DNA of 64,000 bases from Myxococcales bacterium (GCA_016720595.1 JADKKI010000023.1:124001-188000), one strand, 5' to 3'. Shown: positions 22,408 through 31,795, counted from the first letter of the stretch. Notes: generated from the letters alone by a model not told the origin. A program made the numbers and translations.

Positions 22408-23429
22408 TCAGCGCGGCGCGAAGCGGTAGTGGGCGACGATCCACTCGCGCCCGTCCCGATAGCCGAACAGCTCCGCGCACGCGAGGAAGAACACGCGCCA
22501 GCGCTGGAATCGCCGCGCCGCATCGGCGCCGTAGGCACCGGCGAGGATCGCGAGCACCTCGTCGCGCTTGGTCATCAAGTTCGCGTACCAGGCCTCGGCG
22601 GTCTTCGCATAGTGCGTGCCCGAGAGGTGCCACTCCGCCTCGACCAGCAGATCCTGCTGGAAGTGGTGCAGCAGCTGCGCGCTGGGCATCAACCCGCCGG
22701 TGAAGAACTCGCGCGCCATCCAGTCCGAGCCGCCCGCGTCCTCGAACGGGTACGCGTGGTGGCGGTGCGCGAACACGTGGACGAACAGCCGGCCATCGGG
22801 GCGCAGCCAGTCCGCGATCCGGCGGAGCAGGAGATCGTAGTTGCGCATGTGCTCGAACATCTCGATCGAGACCACACGGTCGAACGCGCGTGCGGGGAGG
22901 AGCAGGGTGCGCACGTCCGCGGTGATCACCCGGAGGTTGGTCAGGCCGCGCGCGGCGGCCTGCGCCTCGATGAACGCGCGCTGCGGCGCGAGTTCGAGAC
23001 CGCCGTGAACCGGCTCCTCGGATGGCGCGCCGCGGCCCACAGCGAGAACGAGCCCCAGCCGCAGCCGAGATCGAGGACGTCCTGGTCGTCGTCGATCTCG
23101 GCGCGTTCGGCGGTGAGGGTGAGCATCGCGGCCTCGGCGTCGCCCAGCGTGGCGATGCCCGCGGGCCAGTAGCAGCTCGAGTACTTGAGATGCGGCCCGA
23201 GCACGGCCTGGAACAGGGCAGGGGGCACCTCGTAGTGCTGGTCGTTCGCCGCCGCGGTCTCGATCGCGATCTCGCTGCCCCGCAGCTCGGCGACCAGCGC
23301 CTCGTGGCGCGCCTGCTCGTCCTCGACCCCGCGCCGCTCCTGCCGCAGGCGCAGCGCGCACACGGCACGGATGCCCGCGCGGAGGAGGGGCTCGGGAACC
23401 AGGCCGCTGTCGACGATGCGCTCGATCAT
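22408..23429 (-). pseudogene. cyclopropane-fatty-acyl-phospholipid synthase family, frameshifted
   Basis: Two frames together give a full-length CFA/CmaS-type methyltransferase of about 340 residues. The N-terminal frame runs from ATG 23429 and contains NDQHYEVPPALFQ and the SAM motif VLDLGCGWGSFSLWAA, ending in FTAVSNS. The C-terminal frame resumes with QRAFIEAQAAARGL and contains VSIEMFEHM. The switch lies at about 22,985-22,995, where one inserted base would restore SNSAPQRAFIE. The enzyme would methylenate or methylate membrane lipids. A single indel could be an assembly error or a fresh inactivating mutation. Confidence 0.8.
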
Positions 23430-23450
23430 CTCACCGCCGCGCTACCGTGA

Positions 23451-24344
23451 CTACGCCGGAGCCTTGCCGCCGAGGTCGATCGCGGGGAACTGCGCGGCGG
23501 TCTTCATCGCCACGTCCATCTGATTCTCGGTGAGCTCGAACGTGGTCTTCAGGTTCTCGAGGAACTGGACCTCGCGCCAGTCGCTCTTGCCATCGGCGAG
23601 CGCGACGATCATCACGTAGACGGCGGTCCAGTAACGGTCCGACGGCGCGGCGATCGACTTCGCCACATCGGCGAGCTCGCCCTTGGGATCCTTGCCCTTC
23701 GTGCGCTCGATCGCGACGTCGATCGCCTCGTCGAGCTCGGCCGCGGTCAGGACCGACATGTCCGGGATGTTGTGGAGCACGGCGCGCACGGCGAGCCGCT
23801 CCTCGTGGTGGATCTCCTCGTCCGCCGCGGCCATCAGGGCCATGCAGCGCACGAACGCCGGCATCATCTCGCGCACGCGCTCGGACTTCTCCTCGAGCGT
23901 CTGCAGACCGGAGTGCTTGCGGGCGGCCTCGAACAGCTCCTTGGCCTCGGCCTCCTGCAGCGAGAACGCCGACTGCAGACCGTCGAGGAACGCGATCTCC
24001 GCCTCCGCGAGCTCGCGGTCCGCGACGCAGATCTCGCAGGCCATCGCGTAGCCGGCGAGCCGCTGGTTGCGCGAGGGCAGGCCGGCGGCGATCGCCGCGA
24101 GCCGGTGCTTGCCGCCTCCCGCCTCGCGGATCGCATCCGCGGCGAGATCGGTGACGCGCGAGATCTCCTCGCCCGACATTCCCTGGAACAGCGAGTGGTT
24201 CGCCAGGTTGCCTTCCAGTGTGGCGACCTCTTCCTCGGTCACCTCACCGTCGGCCTCCATCGCACCTAGCATCACCTCGACCAGGAAGCGCCGGGGATCA
24301 TCGGTCTGGACCCGGCCGCTGAACATCTTGCGCAGAAAGCTCAT
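23451..24344 (-). CDS. tandem TerB-like (tellurite-resistance fold) protein
   Basis: A 297-residue all-helical protein with two repeats of a TerB-like domain. The first (LVEVMLGAMEADGEVTEEEVATLE) and second (CMALMAAADEEIHHEERLAVRAVL) each carry acidic clusters at the metal-binding position of TerB-like proteins. A third partial copy (VMIVALADGKSDWREVQFL) is near the C-terminus. It has no signal peptide and is likely cytosolic. TerB-fold proteins are often linked to membrane-associated stress complexes. It is divergent from the small gene at 24397. Confidence 0.75.
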   Translation of the reverse strand: MSFLRKMFSGRVQTDDPRRFLVEVMLGAMEADGEVTEEEVATLEGNLANHSLFQGMSGEEISRVTDLAADAIREAGGGKHRLAAIAAGLPSRNQRLAGYAMACEICVADRELAEAEIAFLDGLQSAFSLQEAEAKELFEAARKHSGLQTLEEKSERVREMMPAFVRCMALMAAADEEIHHEERLAVRAVLHNIPDMSVLTAAELDEAIDVAIERTKGKDPKGELADVAKSIAAPSDRYWTAVYVMIVALADGKSDWREVQFLENLKTTFELTENQMDVAMKTAAQFPAIDLGGKAPA

Positions 24345-24396
24345 CGCACCCCTCTCGTTGAGGGCCTACGGTAACATCAACGGTGGGAGGACGCGT

Positions 24397-24774
24397 ATGA
24401 CGACCAAGAAGAAGCCGAGCCCCCACGTGAAGCCCAGGGAGAAGCCCAAGGCGGCCCCGCCGACCCGGCTCCAGAACCTGGCCGCTCGGCCCTCGTACGA
24501 GGACCTGGGCGAGGAGCAGCTCGTCGATGCGAGCGGCGTGTTCCGCGTGACCTCGAGCATCGCGCAGGCGCAGACCGGTCACGACGAGGAGCCCACGCGC
24601 CGGTTCCCGAACGACAGCCTCGTGATGGCCGCCCAGCGCGACGGCTTCCGGGACGAGGGGCCCACGATCGACGAGTCGCTCGAGGTCGAGGACGAGGCCA
24701 CGGCGGCGCTCAAGCGCGAGCGCGTGGCCACGCTCGCGGCCCGGGCCCAGGCGCGCACCAAGCCGCGTCGCTGA
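24397..24774 (+). CDS. small charged protein, unknown
   Basis: A 125-residue protein starting at ATG 24397 behind a GGGAGG ribosome-binding site. The N-terminus is Lys/Pro-rich (TTKKKPSPHVKPREKPK), the middle acidic, and the C-terminus basic (ARAQARTKPRR). It has no membrane segment or recognisable fold and is probably disordered in large part. It is divergent from the TerB-like gene and convergent with the cytochrome c gene. Confidence 0.6.
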   Translation: MTTKKKPSPHVKPREKPKAAPPTRLQNLAARPSYEDLGEEQLVDASGVFRVTSSIAQAQTGHDEEPTRRFPNDSLVMAAQRDGFRDEGPTIDESLEVEDEATAALKRERVATLAARAQARTKPRR

Positions 24775-24775
24775 G

Positions 24776-25156
24776 CTACTTGCGGCCGGCGCGGAACGCG
24801 AGGACGTAGTATGCGAGCGCCCAGCGATCGGGCTCGGGCAGCTGCGGGTATCCGACCATCTTGGTGTTCGGCAGGCCGAGGGAGATGGTCGTGAACACCT
24901 GCTCGACCTTGTCGCCGCCCTTGAACTCGTCACGCACGAAGTTCCGCGGCGGCGGCTTGATCGCGAACGCGACCGGGCCGTTGCCCTCGCCCGTGAGCCC
25001 ATGACACGCGGCGCACCCGGCGGCCGAGCCCTCGTAGGCAGCCTTGCCCTTGGCGAGCAGCTCGGGTGACGGGCTGGGCGTCCTCGCTACCGCACGCGCG
25101 GCGATCGCCACCCCGGCGAGACAGGCGATCACGCTCGCGATCCGACGCAGGCCCAC
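24776..25156 (-). CDS. c-type cytochrome
   Basis: A 126-residue periplasmic protein with a signal peptide (residues 1 to about 24) and one haem attachment site, CAACHG. The likely axial Met is in NTKMVGYPQL near the C-terminus. This is a class I monohaem cytochrome of normal size (~100 residues mature). It would carry electrons in the periplasm. Its redox partner is not in the neighbourhood. Confidence 0.88.
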   Translation of the reverse strand: MGLRRIASVIACLAGVAIAARAVARTPSPSPELLAKGKAAYEGSAAGCAACHGLTGEGNGPVAFAIKPPPRNFVRDEFKGGDKVEQVFTTISLGLPNTKMVGYPQLPEPDRWALAYYVLAFRAGRK

Positions 25157-25249
25157 AGCTCATTCTCGCAGCGTGTGGCACCTGGAGGAAAGTCTTTGCG
25201 TCGCGAACGTCGGCGGTGTCATGGCTGCGGCCGCTGCTATGCTCGAACC

Positions 25250-25954
25250 ATGTGGTGGCGTGATCCTCTGCGGAAGCGGATCGAGGCCGAGCTCGTCGTC
25301 GAGCGAGAGGGCTGGGCCGTCGAACGCGCGCGCCGGGTCACGGATCGCCTGCAGGGCAAGCTCCCCGAGCACGATCGGTTCGAGACGATCGTGATCCGGT
25401 CGGATGACCACAACGCTTTCACGGCGCCGGGTCGCACGATCTATCTCTCTCGCCGGTTGCTCGATAGCCTGCCCGACGATGCGGCCGCCGCGTTCGTCGT
25501 GGCCCACGAGCTCGCGCACCATCACCTCGGCCACGTCTCCGGGCGGTACGCCGGTGGCGCAATGTTCGACGAACCGATCGCGGCCCACGAGCACGAGCTC
25601 CACGCGGACCTGCACGCGATCGAGCTGTGCCTCGCGGCCGGGTACGAGCCAGAGCGTTGCATCGTCGCCCTCCAGATGCTCGATGCGATCCTGCTCGACG
25701 CGGGCGACCTCGAAGCGGTGCTCGGCGCCGAGCACGACCGCGAAGGAGAGATCACGCGTCGCGGCTACCTCCCGGTGCGAGAGCGGATCGCGCGCGTCCA
25801 GGCGCACGTCTCGGCGTATCGGTCAGGGGCGCGGATCGTGAATACCCTCACCGCCGAGCGCGATCAGGTCGCCCGGCGTCGGATGCGGGTCGCGCTCATG
25901 GCGGTTGGATCGATCGCAGCCACGGTGGCGCTCGTGCTGCTCCGCCGGCGCTGA
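25250..25954 (+). CDS. M48-like metallopeptidase with C-terminal membrane anchor
   Basis: A 234-residue protein. The zinc motif is HELAH (His86, Glu87, His90) within VVAHELAHHHLGH, preceded by NAFTAPGRTIYLSRRLL, the usual M48 strand. A downstream ELHADLHAIELCLAAG supplies the third ligand (Glu/Asp region). The final ~20 residues are hydrophobic and end in RRR, so the enzyme is tail-anchored at the inner membrane. ATG 25250 is used; an upstream start at 25175 would add an unlikely extension. Confidence 0.82.
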   Translation: MWWRDPLRKRIEAELVVEREGWAVERARRVTDRLQGKLPEHDRFETIVIRSDDHNAFTAPGRTIYLSRRLLDSLPDDAAAAFVVAHELAHHHLGHVSGRYAGGAMFDEPIAAHEHELHADLHAIELCLAAGYEPERCIVALQMLDAILLDAGDLEAVLGAEHDREGEITRRGYLPVRERIARVQAHVSAYRSGARIVNTLTAERDQVARRRMRVALMAVGSIAATVALVLLRRR

Positions 25955-26082
25955 GCAGAAACAACGGGCGCTCCTCGTACCGCTGGCGACTCGCGGCGGC
26001 GCCGGCAGGTCGAGTAGCCTCCCCGAAAGCCTCGAGAATCGGGCGCTTGGCACGGCACGGTGACTGCAGACCTCATCTCACC

Positions 26083-27270
26083 ATGAGGCACAACCAGCTG
26101 CTCGCCGTCGCCCTGGCCGTCGGCACCACGGCCTGCGCCACCGAGACCGTTCCCGACGAGCTCTCCGGCGAGACCGGCGATGGGGAGGCTGGCAAGGCCG
26201 ACACTGGCGGCACGTTCACGTACTGGCAGGTCGAGCTCGCCGGTGACGGCTACCGCGTGTCGCGTGCGAACCGCGCCGTCACCGAGTGCGGAGATGGCAC
26301 TCGGGGCGAGAGCTGCGACGTCGCGTCCCTCGATCTGGCCGGCACCGCGCTGCCCGCCTCGGTCGCCACGGGTTACGAGGATCGGTTGCGGGCCGGCGGC
26401 GCCCTCCTCCTGCGCGGGGAGCTGGGCCCGGAGCGGCCGGGGCTCACGTACGCGCGTCTCGCCAAGCTCGCGGGACCCGCGATCGCGAGCGCGGACCTCG
26501 CCCCGGCGTTGCCTCCGACCGCCCCGAGCATCCACGTCGGCGACGAGAGCGGCCCTGACTGCCTGTACGCGCGGTTGTTCGTCCAGGACGTTGACGTCGA
26601 CACCGCGGAGCTCACCGTGACGCCTACCCCGGCGGGCACGCTCGCGTTCCGGGGGCGCTTCGGCGGCGTCTCGATTCCCTCGACCACGGAGCACGCGATC
26701 TCGTGCGTCAACGGCACCTCGCAGCTCACCATCCGTGTGACCACGCTCGTCGCGACTGGCACGCTGACCGTGAACGCGGACGGTTCGATCGCGATCGCCG
26801 ACACGAGCTACCAGCTGGACGGCGTCACCTACGACTCGGCGAACCCGCCGCCTGCGGCGATCTACGACCTGTTGTTCAGCAGGCCCGCGGCGATCGGCAC
26901 CATCGTGACCTCGTCGGTCGCCCTCGCGCTCGCACCGCGCCTCGCGACCAACCAGCACGCACGCGCACTCGCCGCCACCGAGGTGTGGCTGCCCGGCTCG
27001 GTCGATGCCACCGACCTCTCAGGCGTGTTCGTGCTCGCGAAGCAAGACGGCACCAGGATCCTCGAGCGCCGCATCAACTCGACGCGCTTCGCGTCGATCG
27101 ACGAGCTCGACCTCGCGGCGTCGGGCGCGACCGGAGAGGATGTCGCGCGGGCGACCGCGGCGTTGGGCGGCGACGGCGTGCTCGTCGTCGGCTACCGCTA
27201 CACGGACGGCGCAAAGCACGGCCGCGCGGCCAACCAGTTCTGGACCAAGGCGCCGGTTCCCCTCCACTGA
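26083..27270 (+). CDS. lipoprotein with N-terminal DUF6748-like domain
   Basis: A 395-residue lipoprotein (LAVALAVGTTAC) starting at ATG 26083. After an acidic linker (ETVPDELSGETGDGEAGK), a domain begins with YRVSRANRAVTECGDGTRGESCDVASLDLAG. That is the pattern I associate with Myxococcota proteins holding the DUF6748 domain (GYFVxRVNxxxTRCADGxxxxxCYVAEID). A long beta-rich region follows. The function is unknown and the location would be the outer membrane or periplasm. Confidence 0.7.
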   Translation: MRHNQLLAVALAVGTTACATETVPDELSGETGDGEAGKADTGGTFTYWQVELAGDGYRVSRANRAVTECGDGTRGESCDVASLDLAGTALPASVATGYEDRLRAGGALLLRGELGPERPGLTYARLAKLAGPAIASADLAPALPPTAPSIHVGDESGPDCLYARLFVQDVDVDTAELTVTPTPAGTLAFRGRFGGVSIPSTTEHAISCVNGTSQLTIRVTTLVATGTLTVNADGSIAIADTSYQLDGVTYDSANPPPAAIYDLLFSRPAAIGTIVTSSVALALAPRLATNQHARALAATEVWLPGSVDATDLSGVFVLAKQDGTRILERRINSTRFASIDELDLAASGATGEDVARATAALGGDGVLVVGYRYTDGAKHGRAANQFWTKAPVPLH

Positions 27271-27316
27271 GGCGGCGGCTCCTGCGCCTGGCGGGACGAG
27301 CCGGCTGAGCAGCCAC

Positions 27317-27736
27317 TTAGCGCCGCCTGGGGCTCGCCGCGGGTCTCTTGCGAGCCGCCAACTTGGACGCTCGCCGGGCTGGCGGCATCGACACGATCGC
27401 GTGTGCATCGACCAGCAGCTTGCGCAGCGCGCCGATCTTGATCGCCGGGAGGCGCACGAGGACGGCCGGGAAGCCGTTGTAGTGAGGCTCGGTGAAGAAC
27501 ACCCCGGGGTCGCCGGCGATCAATAGTTGCTTCTCGATCTCGTTGCGCACGCGAACTGCGAGCACTTTCCGATTCTCGACGCGTGCACGCTTTGGGTCGA
27601 TGCGCTCCTTCCAGCTCCACGCAAAGCCCTTCGCCTTGCCTGTGGGAACCGTGATCCCGAACCCCAGTCCGGGACTGCCCTCGTGTGTGTTCGGAAGCGC
27701 CATCGCGATCCGCCGCACATCCGCCTCGGTCGCCAT
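27317..27736 (-). CDS. MmcQ/YjbR family DNA-binding-like protein
   Basis: A 139-residue protein matching the MmcQ/YjbR layout: an N-terminal helix (ADVRRIAMALPNTHEGSP), a central beta-sheet (KVLAVRVRNEIEKQLLIAGDPGVFF) and the conserved block EPHYNGFPAVLVRLPAIK. The C-terminus is extended and basic (ARRASKLAARKRPAASPRRR), which fits nucleic-acid binding. The cellular role of the family is unclear. Confidence 0.85.
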   Translation of the reverse strand: MATEADVRRIAMALPNTHEGSPGLGFGITVPTGKAKGFAWSWKERIDPKRARVENRKVLAVRVRNEIEKQLLIAGDPGVFFTEPHYNGFPAVLVRLPAIKIGALRKLLVDAHAIVSMPPARRASKLAARKRPAASPRRR

Positions 27737-27739
27737 CGG

Positions 27740-28240
27740 CTATCTGAGCCGATGCTTGATCGGCTTGCGCTTCGGCGCCTTGGGCGGGCTCGCAGCCTCG
27801 ACATCCGCGGCGGCGGCGTCGAGCGTGGCACCCGCCGCGAACAGCCCGAGCACGGCGAGAGGCGATCCGTCGAACCCGGCCACGACCTCTCCCGCGAGCG
27901 TGGCTCCCGCTGCCCCTGCCTCGAGCTTGGCGGCGCGCCCGTTCCCCGACCACCGGCCGATGCTCCACGGCATCAGCAGCAGATCGGGATCGCGGTTGGT
28001 CTGGCCGCCGGCGACCATGTCCGTGGCCACGCGCGTGGCCTCGTCGCGGAGCGAGTGCGGTGGTGCCAGCCTGGGCGGCGGATCTGTCACGGGACTCGGG
28101 ACCTGCGTGGGGACCGGCGACGCGACCGCCGAGCTCGGTGCGGTCATACCGGCGGGCCTCGGCGCTGGCGCTGGATCTGCTGACGCGAGCGCTGTCGCGG
28201 AGGCGAGGATCATTGCGAGCCGGATCACCATGACCTTCAT
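27740..28240 (-). CDS. secreted protein, unknown
   Basis: A 166-residue protein starting at ATG 28240 (MKVMVIRLAMILASATALASADP), with a signal peptide cleaved near ASA. It is Pro/Ala-rich to about residue 60, followed by a moderately conserved-looking part (LLLMPWSIGRWSGN) and a basic end (KRKPIKHRLR). It ends 3 bp from the start of the MmcQ-like gene on the same strand. No family recognised. Confidence 0.6.
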   Translation of the reverse strand: MKVMVIRLAMILASATALASADPAPAPRPAGMTAPSSAVASPVPTQVPSPVTDPPPRLAPPHSLRDEATRVATDMVAGGQTNRDPDLLLMPWSIGRWSGNGRAAKLEAGAAGATLAGEVVAGFDGSPLAVLGLFAAGATLDAAAADVEAASPPKAPKRKPIKHRLR

Positions 28241-28301
28241 GATCTCTCCGGACGGAGATCTGTGGAGGGATTTCACGCGATCCTCACCTGCACCAGATTC
28301 C

Positions 28302-28943
28302 CTACGGCTTCTGCACGGCGTAGCGGACGTGGGTGGCACGCGGCGACGCGATGGTCTCGACGAGCTCGATGCCGACGTCTCGGCCGCTGTCTGCGAACAG
28401 CCGCGTCCCGCCGCCGAACATCACCGGCGAGATCGCGAGCCCGAACTCGTCGACGAGCCCGGCGCGTAGGTACTGCTGGATGACGTCCGCGCCGCCCGAG
28501 ATGCGGATGTCGCGCTCGCCCACCACCGCGCGGGCCTGGCGAAGCGCGCTCTCGATGCCGTCGTTGACGAAGTGGAACGTCGTGCCGCCCGGCCGCACCC
28601 ACGGCTCGCGCACCTCGGAGGTCAGCACGAACACGGGCGTGTGAAACGGCGCCTCCTCGGGCCACATCCGCTCGCCGAGGTCGAACATGCGCTTGCCCAT
28701 GATGCTGACGCCGGTGCGCCCGAACGTGTGCTCGGCGATCTGATGGTCGATGCCGGTCTCGCCACCGTCGCCGAGCTTCAACATGTTCTGGAAGAAGCGC
28801 GTCGGGAGGAACCAGCTGTGGAGCTTGCCCCACTGCGCCCCCCAGCCCTCGTGGGTCGGGTCGCCAGCGTGCTTTAAGTCCATGCCGGGAGGGACGAGAT
28901 ATCCATCGAGTGAAACGCTGACGAGAAAGAACACCTTGCTCAT
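28302..28943 (-). CDS. RibD-C/dihydrofolate-reductase-fold protein
   Basis: A 213-residue protein. It begins MSKVFFLVSVSLDGYLV, the strand and loop typical of RibD C-terminal/DHFR-like reductases. It then shows GKRMFDLGERMW, RDIRISGGADVIQQYL and LVDEFGLAISPVMFGGGTRLF, the NADPH-binding signature of this group. It is probably a stand-alone pteridine or flavin-precursor reductase paralogue rather than a riboflavin pathway enzyme. No rib genes are nearby. Confidence 0.88.
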   Translation of the reverse strand: MSKVFFLVSVSLDGYLVPPGMDLKHAGDPTHEGWGAQWGKLHSWFLPTRFFQNMLKLGDGGETGIDHQIAEHTFGRTGVSIMGKRMFDLGERMWPEEAPFHTPVFVLTSEVREPWVRPGGTTFHFVNDGIESALRQARAVVGERDIRISGGADVIQQYLRAGLVDEFGLAISPVMFGGGTRLFADSGRDVGIELVETIASPRATHVRYAVQKP

Positions 28944-29061
28944 GTGTACGGCCCTTCTACGGTGTGGTGTGGGTGGTGAAACGGTGGTCGCGCGCGCCAG
29001 TCATCGGTCCCCGAGCGACAATGAGCGAAGAAGCTCCGCGCGCGTTTGGCCGTCGTCGCGA

Positions 29062-30120
29062 CTACTTGTTGTCGGTGAACGCGATCGCGCCCACGCCGAA
29101 CAGCACACCGCCGGTCTTCACGCCGTCCATGTCCTGGTACGACGCGCCGAGCTGATACTTCGACCACAGGTTGAGCAGCAGCTGAGCGTGATAGGCCTCG
29201 AAGCCCAGCGGGAGATCGTAGGTGGCGTCGACCGCCGGATCGTCGGGGTCCACACCCGGCGACTTTGCACCGCCGGTGTATCGCCATCCCGCGCCGACGT
29301 TGACCGCCAATCCGAACGCGTGGTGACGGACCCCGAACATCGCCACCGCCGGCGCGTACTTGCGCGACTCGAGCAGGCCGCCGTAGTGGATGCCCCAGCC
29401 GACGCCGAGGTATGCGGTGCGGCTGCGCACGCCGAAGCCGAGATCGAAGCCGATCCAGCCAGCGGCGCCGCCGTTGGAGTAGCCGCCGAGCTCGGCGTTC
29501 ATCGCAACCATGGCGCCCGCGTTGGCGACGCCGACGACGTTGGTCATCGATCCCTGCACGGTGAAGCCGCCACCGCCCGCGTCATCGGTACCGGCGTAGA
29601 CGTGGCCACCGAGCGAGTACATCTTGGTGCCGGGGAGGGCGAGGAAGAACGCCGGCACGCCCGCGACGATGCGGAACGGGTTCTCGCTGCGCTCGCGCTC
29701 GACCTGGGCGTACGCGGCGGCGACCACCGCGGGCGGGTACGTCGCGAGCTGGGCATCGATCCGATCGATCTCCGCCGCGTATCCCGGGTTGTCCGAGGCG
29801 GCTCTGCTCATCCGCCACTTCGCCGACGCGCTGACCCCTCCGCCCTGGGTCGACGTCGACATCGTCGTGGTCTCGATTCGGTTCCCCGCCGTGTCGGTCC
29901 GGGTCGACACTGCGGTCGACACCGCGGTGCCGCGCTCGGCGTCGTCCGCGCGCGGGTTGTAGACGCTGTCGTCGAGGTTGACCCCGATCTTGGCGAGGAG
30001 CAGCACCTTCCTGCGGACGAGCTCCACGGCCGCGGATGTTGGGTCGGCGACCGCCACCGACGTGCCGATGCTAACGAGGGCGATGAGAGAGAAGCAGCCC
30101 GGAAAGCGCGACATCGTCAC
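29062..30120 (-). CDS. secreted Gly-rich protein, outer-membrane-like
   Basis: A 352-residue protein with a signal peptide (MTMSRFPGCFSLIALVSIG...AVADP). An N-terminal helical segment (SAAVELVRRKVLLLAK) is followed by Thr/Ser-rich sequence. The C-terminal ~200 residues are rich in Gly, Tyr and alternating hydrophobics (GFDLGFGVRSRTAYLGVGW, FGLAVNVGAGWRYTGG), suggesting a small beta-barrel. ATG 30120 or 30114 are both possible starts. The function is unknown. Confidence 0.65.
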   Translation of the reverse strand: MTMSRFPGCFSLIALVSIGTSVAVADPTSAAVELVRRKVLLLAKIGVNLDDSVYNPRADDAERGTAVSTAVSTRTDTAGNRIETTTMSTSTQGGGVSASAKWRMSRAASDNPGYAAEIDRIDAQLATYPPAVVAAAYAQVERERSENPFRIVAGVPAFFLALPGTKMYSLGGHVYAGTDDAGGGGFTVQGSMTNVVGVANAGAMVAMNAELGGYSNGGAAGWIGFDLGFGVRSRTAYLGVGWGIHYGGLLESRKYAPAVAMFGVRHHAFGLAVNVGAGWRYTGGAKSPGVDPDDPAVDATYDLPLGFEAYHAQLLLNLWSKYQLGASYQDMDGVKTGGVLFGVGAIAFTDNK

Positions 30121-30168
30121 TCCTGCACTTGTAGTTGTCGGTTCGGGTCGGTAGCGAGGCCACCGGGA

Positions 30169-30546
30169 TCAGTTGATCCCGTAGCAGCCGGAGATCTCGG
30201 TCGCACCCTTCTTCGCCTGAAGCTTCCCCCACAGCTCGCACTTGAGCTTCACGTTGAAGCACATGGCGTGGTTCGCTCCATCCTTCTTGTAGGTCATGCA
30301 CTCCGCGGGTCCGGGAGGAGGGCTGCAGCTGCTGATGTTGGCGCCGTTGGTGTTCGTCGCCGCGTTGCACGCCTCCTTGGTGCGATAGCAGATGTCCGCC
30401 AGATCACCCCGGTCCTCGCAGAGCCAGCCGCTGCCCATCGGCCCGGGGACCACCGGGATGTTGAGCGCAACCAGTACGGGCGTCGACGCCCCGCACGCGA
30501 CCAGACCGAACACCACGAGGACCAACGCGCATGAATGCTTCAGCAT
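30169..30546 (-). CDS. small Cys-rich lipoprotein
   Basis: A 125-residue lipoprotein (VVFGLVACG). The mature part has seven further Cys residues, including CEDRGDLADIC and the block FNVKLKCELWGKLQAKKG. That last block resembles the end of the lipoprotein at 41564-42037 (MRTKVHCDLYGELRSEYKSG), so the two are probably distant paralogues of a Myxococcota lipoprotein family with disulphide bonds. The function is unknown. Confidence 0.65.
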   Translation of the reverse strand: MLKHSCALVLVVFGLVACGASTPVLVALNIPVVPGPMGSGWLCEDRGDLADICYRTKEACNAATNTNGANISSCSPPPGPAECMTYKKDGANHAMCFNVKLKCELWGKLQAKKGATEISGCYGIN

Positions 30547-30572
30547 CGCCCGAAGTTATCACGGGGCATCGC

Positions 30573-30658
30573 TCGAGGCCGAGTCGCACGAACAGGACCG
30601 CGATGATCACGGTCGCGAAAATCTCGAAGAAGCCTTCGGCCCAGAGGTGGACGACCCG
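30573..30658 (-). pseudogene. NorB-like (nitric oxide reductase / haem-copper oxidase) fragment
   Basis: In the gap between two lipoproteins, a minus-strand frame reads RVVHLWAEGFFEIFATVIIA then VLFVRLGLE. VHLWVEGFFEVFAT is a helix signature of NorB/qNOR-type catalytic subunits. Only about 28 residues are recognisable. The flanking frames do not continue, so this is a remnant of a deleted or rearranged gene, not a functional one. Confidence 0.45.
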
Positions 30659-30738
30659 GCGCCTGCGACGACGCCCATGCGACGAGGGCGGCGAGGGCGA
30701 AGCAGCGCACGCCGCCTGATGTCACGGCTCCAGCCAAA

Positions 30739-31584
30739 TCAGGGCGCGGTCACGGCGTTGTTGTCGAGTGCGATGAGCGACTGCGCGAACGCACGGCCGT
30801 GCATCGAGGCCGTGGTCTGCAAGGTGATCGCGGTCTTCGAGAGGATGATGCCTTCGAAGTGCGAGCTGGCGTGGATCGTCACGCCGCCGGCGACCTGCCA
30901 GAAGATGTGTCTGGCCTGCGCACCGCCGCTGAGCGTGACCTGCTTGGCGCTGCTCAGATCCAGGTCATTCGAGATCTGGAAGATCCAGACATCGTTTGCG
31001 CCACCCGCGATCGTCACGTCGGTCGGGATGGTGACGTTGGTGCCCCACTTGTAGAGGCCGGGGGCGAGCGTCTGGCCGCCGAGATTGCCGCTGCCGAGGT
31101 TCAAGAAATCAGGATTCGTACGGCCGGCCGCGTCGGTGTAGGCCGTCTCCATGGCGAGGACGGCGGTGGTCAGGCTGGAAGGCGTCGGGCTGGCGAAGTT
31201 GCTTGCGTAGACCTTGGCGGGCGAGACCACGGACGCCGACGTCGAGAACACGTTCGAGGCATCGGCCACGAGCGAGAAGCCGGTGATGAAGCTCGCAGCC
31301 GCCGGGCTCAGGCCAAGGTTTCCGCCGCTGATCGACGAGCCGGTGACGTTCGTGATTCCGGTCTTCGCGAGGAGCACGAAGCTGCCCGACGACGCCACGT
31401 CCGTCGGCGATCCGAGGTCGATCGGCGCCGGTCCGAGCCCCATCGGGTTGGGCGGGTTGTGCATGGCGTCCGCGCCAGTGACCGCGCCGTCGACACCATT
31501 CGAGTCGCTGCCGCACGCGGCGGCGAGCAAGACGGCGGACGAGAGCAGCACGGTTCGAGACAGCAAATCTAACGACTGGCGCAT
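30739..31584 (-). CDS. ice-binding-like lipoprotein (DUF3494)
   Basis: A 281-residue lipoprotein (VLLAAACGS). After about 60 residues the DUF3494 pattern appears: FVLLAKTGITNV, GNLGLSPAAASFITGF, then ALAPGLYKWGTNVTIPTDVT, VWIFQISNDLDLSSA and HIFWQVAGGVTIHASSHFEG. It ends with the capping ALDNNAVT. The family folds as a beta-solenoid; several members bind ice, and others are likely adhesins. Lipid attachment would place it on the cell surface or outer membrane. Confidence 0.85.
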   Translation of the reverse strand: MRQSLDLLSRTVLLSSAVLLAAACGSDSNGVDGAVTGADAMHNPPNPMGLGPAPIDLGSPTDVASSGSFVLLAKTGITNVTGSSISGGNLGLSPAAASFITGFSLVADASNVFSTSASVVSPAKVYASNFASPTPSSLTTAVLAMETAYTDAAGRTNPDFLNLGSGNLGGQTLAPGLYKWGTNVTIPTDVTIAGGANDVWIFQISNDLDLSSAKQVTLSGGAQARHIFWQVAGGVTIHASSHFEGIILSKTAITLQTTASMHGRAFAQSLIALDNNAVTAP

Positions 31585-31795
31585 GACGACTCCTGTAGGT
31601 GAAGGGACCCGGCCCGTCGCGATCGAGTGCGACGTGCGACGTGTTCTGAACGAACAAGACGAGCAGCCGAGCTACCCGTCACCCCGACCCGTGATTCAGC
31701 ACGATTCGAGCCATTGACCGGAGCGCATCGAGCGCACCCCACTGGCCGAGGACGAGGATCCAGGCTCCGGGATAAGCGAGGAGCGTGCGCCAGCG

